Below are positions 7,531 to 7,911 of a stretch of 7,911 bases of DNA, in pieces (within the stretch, counting starts at the first letter, position 1; each line of letters opens with the position of its first letter). Source of the stretch: an uncultured Bacteroidales bacterium. GTDB lineage: Bacteria > Bacteroidota > Bacteroidia > Bacteroidales > Lentimicrobiaceae. Under the pieces are notes generated by a model. It ran no database searches and had not been told where the DNA came from. It was given only the letters and a program-made list of their open reading frames with translations. The stretch lies in assembly GCA_937894795.1 (NCBI GenBank), contig CALCQV010000079.1, forward strand, positions 1 to 7,911, written 5' to 3'. Made by a program: the position numbers and the translations under genes.

Positions 7531-7911
7531 TCAGCTTAGGAAATTATAACATTACACTTGGTGACACAGCCTATATTGGAGGCACTCCTTCCGATACTGC
7601 CATGGTAGTAGCCACCGGAACAGGGGAATTCAGGAAAGTATTTGCTGCCCCCGGCACTTTCCTTTTCCCCGTAGGAGATAACGATGGCACGGCTGAATAT
7701 TCGCCGGTAAACGTTGAATTAACCTCAGGCACTTTTGCTGATGGGGTGGTTGGAGTTAAGTTGACTAATTCCGCATATCCGGGTGCAACAGGCAATCCGT
7801 TAACAAGGTACTGGAATATTTCATCAACGGGTATTACTGGTTTCACCAGCAACACCCAATTCAACTATGTACCTGCCGATGTGACAGGTATTGAGAGCAG
7901 TATCTGGTGCT
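6279..7911 (+). CDS. Partial paralogue of the 855-residue surface protein (3' end beyond window)
   Basis: This frame runs from ATG 6279 to the window edge without a stop: 544 complete codons plus one base. It begins MKTTIKFSIILSIFLALSFTGKS, a signal peptide matching the one at 283. The start is fixed by that alignment, with an in-frame TAA at 6252-6254 just upstream. Residues 25-417 are the same beta-rich module as in the 855-residue protein (GNWNSPSTW, GHTVTLSSN, QFMGWAH, LTDDEYP, a long invariant stretch at 331-353), with cysteines 85, 207, 325 and 353 shared. From about residue 418 it diverges. Instead of the GWHLL region it has a GxGxFRKVF...FLFPVGD segment (about 447-467) followed by beta-strands and LTRYWNISSTG, a pattern common in large Bacteroidota surface proteins. 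A T9SS sorting tail would be expected downstream but cannot be seen. The function is unknown; it is probably also on the surface or secreted. Confidence 0.9.
   Translation, partial: MKTTIKFSIILSIFLALSFTGKSIELPSNLSVALSSGTGNWNSPSTWTWLVNNGNLQGPLSYPNDSTFVIIQSGHTVTLSSNATCEGLLIEEGATLNNSTYELVIQFMGWAHPINDVGYDDGVTYFGYAPIDSTWYVNNPNNANWNIYKVDGVHTGSGNIVFDWDDGIDKSEFGATVTGTGSITSTGSLYYRSSGGVSQGLKFNSACNLHFYGNLNLTDDEYPTSGGGALTAYNFGTITMVGNSDFVTGASGGTFNNKPGASIFLEDGSLYLGPMTALVALFFNEGILHIQNGNLNIPVDSFMFNSQETIVNGNILGIDATNLNCFFMQYAAGAILSITGEIFPATNVGTLTCTGYSEGVNYVIYNGNSLQHIITPTEPYLPQDINAYSVLQIDNIAGATLNSDIPVQDSLILSHGLISLGNYNITLGDTAYIGGTPSDTAMVVATGTGEFRKVFAAPGTFLFPVGDNDGTAEYSPVNVELTSGTFADGVVGVKLTNSAYPGATGNPLTRYWNISSTGITGFTSNTQFNYVPADVTGIESSIWC

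Noticed and set aside
7571..7864. Reverse-strand frame of 97 codons
   Set aside because: It is antisense to the continuing + strand paralogue gene, whose frame stays open with typical beta-rich surface-protein content.

Overview
This AT-rich window comes almost certainly from a member of the Bacteroidota. Two of its large proteins end in a type A C-terminal sorting domain of the type IX secretion system (T9SS). Signal peptides end in the typical '..SAQ' form, start codons lack Shine-Dalgarno sequences at a useful distance, and the domain mix (Asp-box propeller, PKD/Ig-like modules, GxW-type N-terminal module) is that of Bacteroidota surface proteins. I cannot name the genus.

There are five protein-coding genes, all on the + strand. 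(1) 32-286 is a small, charged, probably helical protein of unknown function; it overlaps the next gene by 4 nt (ATGA). (2) 283-2850 is an 855-residue T9SS cargo protein. Its order is signal peptide, conserved N-terminal module (about residues 25-415), a 'GWHLL..P' wrap-up region, and a sorting tail. (3) 2876-3112 is a 78-residue exported peptide, rich in Pro/Gly, with a PIGGG-hydrophobic-basic tail. (4) 3166-6174 is a 1002-residue T9SS cargo protein with 14 recognisable Asp-boxes (probably two seven-bladed beta-propellers), then PKD/Ig-like modules and a sorting tail. (5) 6279 to the window end is the 5' part of a close paralogue of gene 2, still open at the edge. It shares the N-terminal module (about 74% identity by hand count over 350 gap-free residues) but carries a different downstream region.

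Gaps between genes are -4, 25, 53 and 104 nt, so co-transcription is plausible. No gene-free stretch exceeds 104 nt, and I found no convincing promoter, terminator, tRNA, rRNA, CRISPR array or insertion sequence.

The genes look like a cluster of cell-surface or secreted proteins. No enzyme active site is recognisable and no T9SS machinery gene is present, so their biological purpose (adhesion, matrix, glycan binding) is inference only. The most notable points are the tandem paralogues with a shared N-terminal module and swapped rear half, the small sorting-tail-like peptide between them, and the 14-repeat Asp-box array.
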